From SZUA-365 sp034002405 (GTDB taxonomy: Bacteria > Bacteroidota > Ignavibacteria > SZUA-365), in contig JAVFAS010000016.1 of NCBI GenBank assembly GCA_034002405.1, forward strand, positions 1 through 54,003: DNA of 54,003 nt, read 5' to 3'. Under the pieces are notes generated by a model, which had not been told where the DNA came from, did no database searches, and saw only the letters and a program-made list of their open reading frames with translations. Shown here in pieces: positions 53,043-54,003 of this stretch; positions within the stretch are counted from its first letter, which is position 1, and each line of letters starts with the position of its first letter. The translations under genes and the position numbers were made by a program.

Positions 53043-54003
53043 GTGAGTCTTACGTATAAACATGCTGGGGTGGACATCGACTCGGGTGAGGAGGTGGTCC
53101 GCCGCATCGCCGCGAAAGTAAAATCCACGCATGGTCCACGCGTGCTGACGAATATCGGAGGCTTTGGTGCGCTCTACGACGCCTCGTTCCCCGACTACCG
53201 CGAACCGGTGCTCGTCTCGAGCGTCGACGGCGTGGGGACGAAACTGAAAGTCGCCGCGCTCGCCAACAGACATGACACGGTCGGACAGGATCTGGTCAAT
53301 CACTGCGTCAACGACATCCTCACGACCGGGGCGCGGCCGCTGTTTTTCATGGATTATTTCGCGACGGGGCGCCTCGATCCCGATGTGGCCGAATCCGTCA
53401 TCTCCGGGTTCGTGACCGCCTGCGGGGAGAACGGCTGCGCGTTGATCGGCGGCGAGACCGCGGAAATGCCGGGCATGTATGCGCCGACGGAATACGATAT
53501 CGCCGGGACCATCGTCGGCGTGGTGGAAAAGAGCCGGATACTGGGGAAAGATCACGTCCGTGACGGTGACGTGCTCATCGCCCTTCCATCCACCGGCCTG
53601 CATACCAATGGCTATTCACTCGCGCGCGCGGCGCTTCTGCCGCACTTCTCCCTCGACGCGCATTTCGATGATCTGGGCGGCACGCTCGCCGACGCGTTGC
53701 TCGCCGTGCATCGGAGTTATCTGCATCCGATTCTCCCTCTTCTCGATGACGGGCTGGTCCACGCACTGTCGCATGTCACCGGTGGTGGCATCGTCGGCAA
53801 CACCATGCGCGTCGTGCCCGATGGCCTCGCGCTCGAGATCGACTGGGATGCCTGGACGCGTCCGCGCCTGTTCAGCCTGATCCAGGAACTCGGCGACGTG
53901 CCGGAAGACGACATGCGCCGCACGCTCAATCTCGGGATCGGCATGATCGTGATCACCGCGCCCGATCAGCAGCAAACCGTCCGTGACCGTTTGGCCGCGG
54001 AAC
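53043..54003 (+). CDS. purM: Phosphoribosylformylglycinamidine cyclo-ligase (AIR synthetase), 3' end outside window
   Basis: 320 residues are visible. PurM closes the imidazole ring of AIR from FGAM with ATP in de novo purine synthesis. The family sequence starts SLTYKHAGVDIDSGEEVV and continues with VSSVDGVGTKLKVA, NHCVNDILTTGARPLFFMDYFATG, LIGGETAEMPGMY, ALPSTGLHTNGYSLAR and HVTGGGIVGNT, all diagnostic. The start is GTG at 53043, with GGAG 8 nt upstream; no suitable ATG is nearby. The usual length is about 330-345 residues, so little is missing at the window edge. It stands alone here, without other pur genes. Confidence 0.96.
   Translation, partial: MSLTYKHAGVDIDSGEEVVRRIAAKVKSTHGPRVLTNIGGFGALYDASFPDYREPVLVSSVDGVGTKLKVAALANRHDTVGQDLVNHCVNDILTTGARPLFFMDYFATGRLDPDVAESVISGFVTACGENGCALIGGETAEMPGMYAPTEYDIAGTIVGVVEKSRILGKDHVRDGDVLIALPSTGLHTNGYSLARAALLPHFSLDAHFDDLGGTLADALLAVHRSYLHPILPLLDDGLVHALSHVTGGGIVGNTMRVVPDGLALEIDWDAWTRPRLFSLIQELGDVPEDDMRRTLNLGIGMIVITAPDQQQTVRDRLAAE

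Overview
The window is a GC-rich bacterial scaffold with two 100-N assembly gaps (18430-18529 and 34642-34741), so it is probably a draft or metagenome-assembled genome. Several features point to the Bacteroidota/Chlorobiota side of the FCB group, most likely an Ignavibacteria- or Kapabacteria-like lineage. Two secreted proteins end in type IX secretion (T9SS) sorting domains. There are GH92 and GH20 enzymes, a FucP-type sugar transporter, ThyX, and an 11-gene complex I locus without nuoE, nuoF or nuoG, as in green sulfur bacteria. Clear Shine-Dalgarno sequences and sigma70-like promoters (TTGACA, 17 bases, TATATT before the tRNA) argue against a classical Bacteroidia member. The phylum is inferred from gene content, not from a marker tree.

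Layout. 1-2228: a secreted TlpA-like thioredoxin (cut by the window edge) and the ribosome factor EttA, separated by a heptanucleotide repeat. 2355-2473: a hexanucleotide repeat in the divergent spacer. 2509-17469: a seven-gene same-strand glycan locus with a GH92 alpha-mannosidase carrying a foreign insert, a CBM9-like protein, a GH20 hexosaminidase, a FucP-like MFS transporter, a ROK kinase, a secreted transglutaminase-fold protein and a Tat-exported clan GH-A hydrolase. It looks like an N-glycan utilisation locus without SusC/SusD. 17492-21738: thyX and a family 9 glycosyltransferase, both losing their starts in the first gap, then malic enzyme MaeB.

21913-25863 (minus): tetraheme c554-type cytochrome, outer-membrane barrel, 11-heme MtrA-sized cytochrome and 7-heme lipoprotein cytochrome, a candidate trans-outer-membrane electron conduit. 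26047-39183 (minus): nuoABCDHIJK-ompA-nuoLMN, with an OmpA/thrombospondin-3 gene inside the operon and repeat-encoded extensions in NuoI and NuoL. 39275-41297: DUF4389 protein, an orphan P-II protein and a PfkB sugar kinase. 41647-45388: both halves of the saccharopine lysine pathway as convergent genes, plus a methyltransferase. 45644-51052: a T9SS-exported 5'-nucleotidase and a PDZ-containing histidine kinase with its OmpR-type regulator. 51089-54003: tRNA-Gly(CCC), a T9SS-exported discoidin/dockerin-like protein and the start of purM.

The most interesting items are the porin-cytochrome cluster beside an NADH-module-less complex I, the GH92 domain insertion, the transglutaminase-fold protein in the glycan locus, and the run of short tandem repeats (units of 6, 7, 12, 18 and 18 bp) that have shaped intergenic spacers and protein tails.
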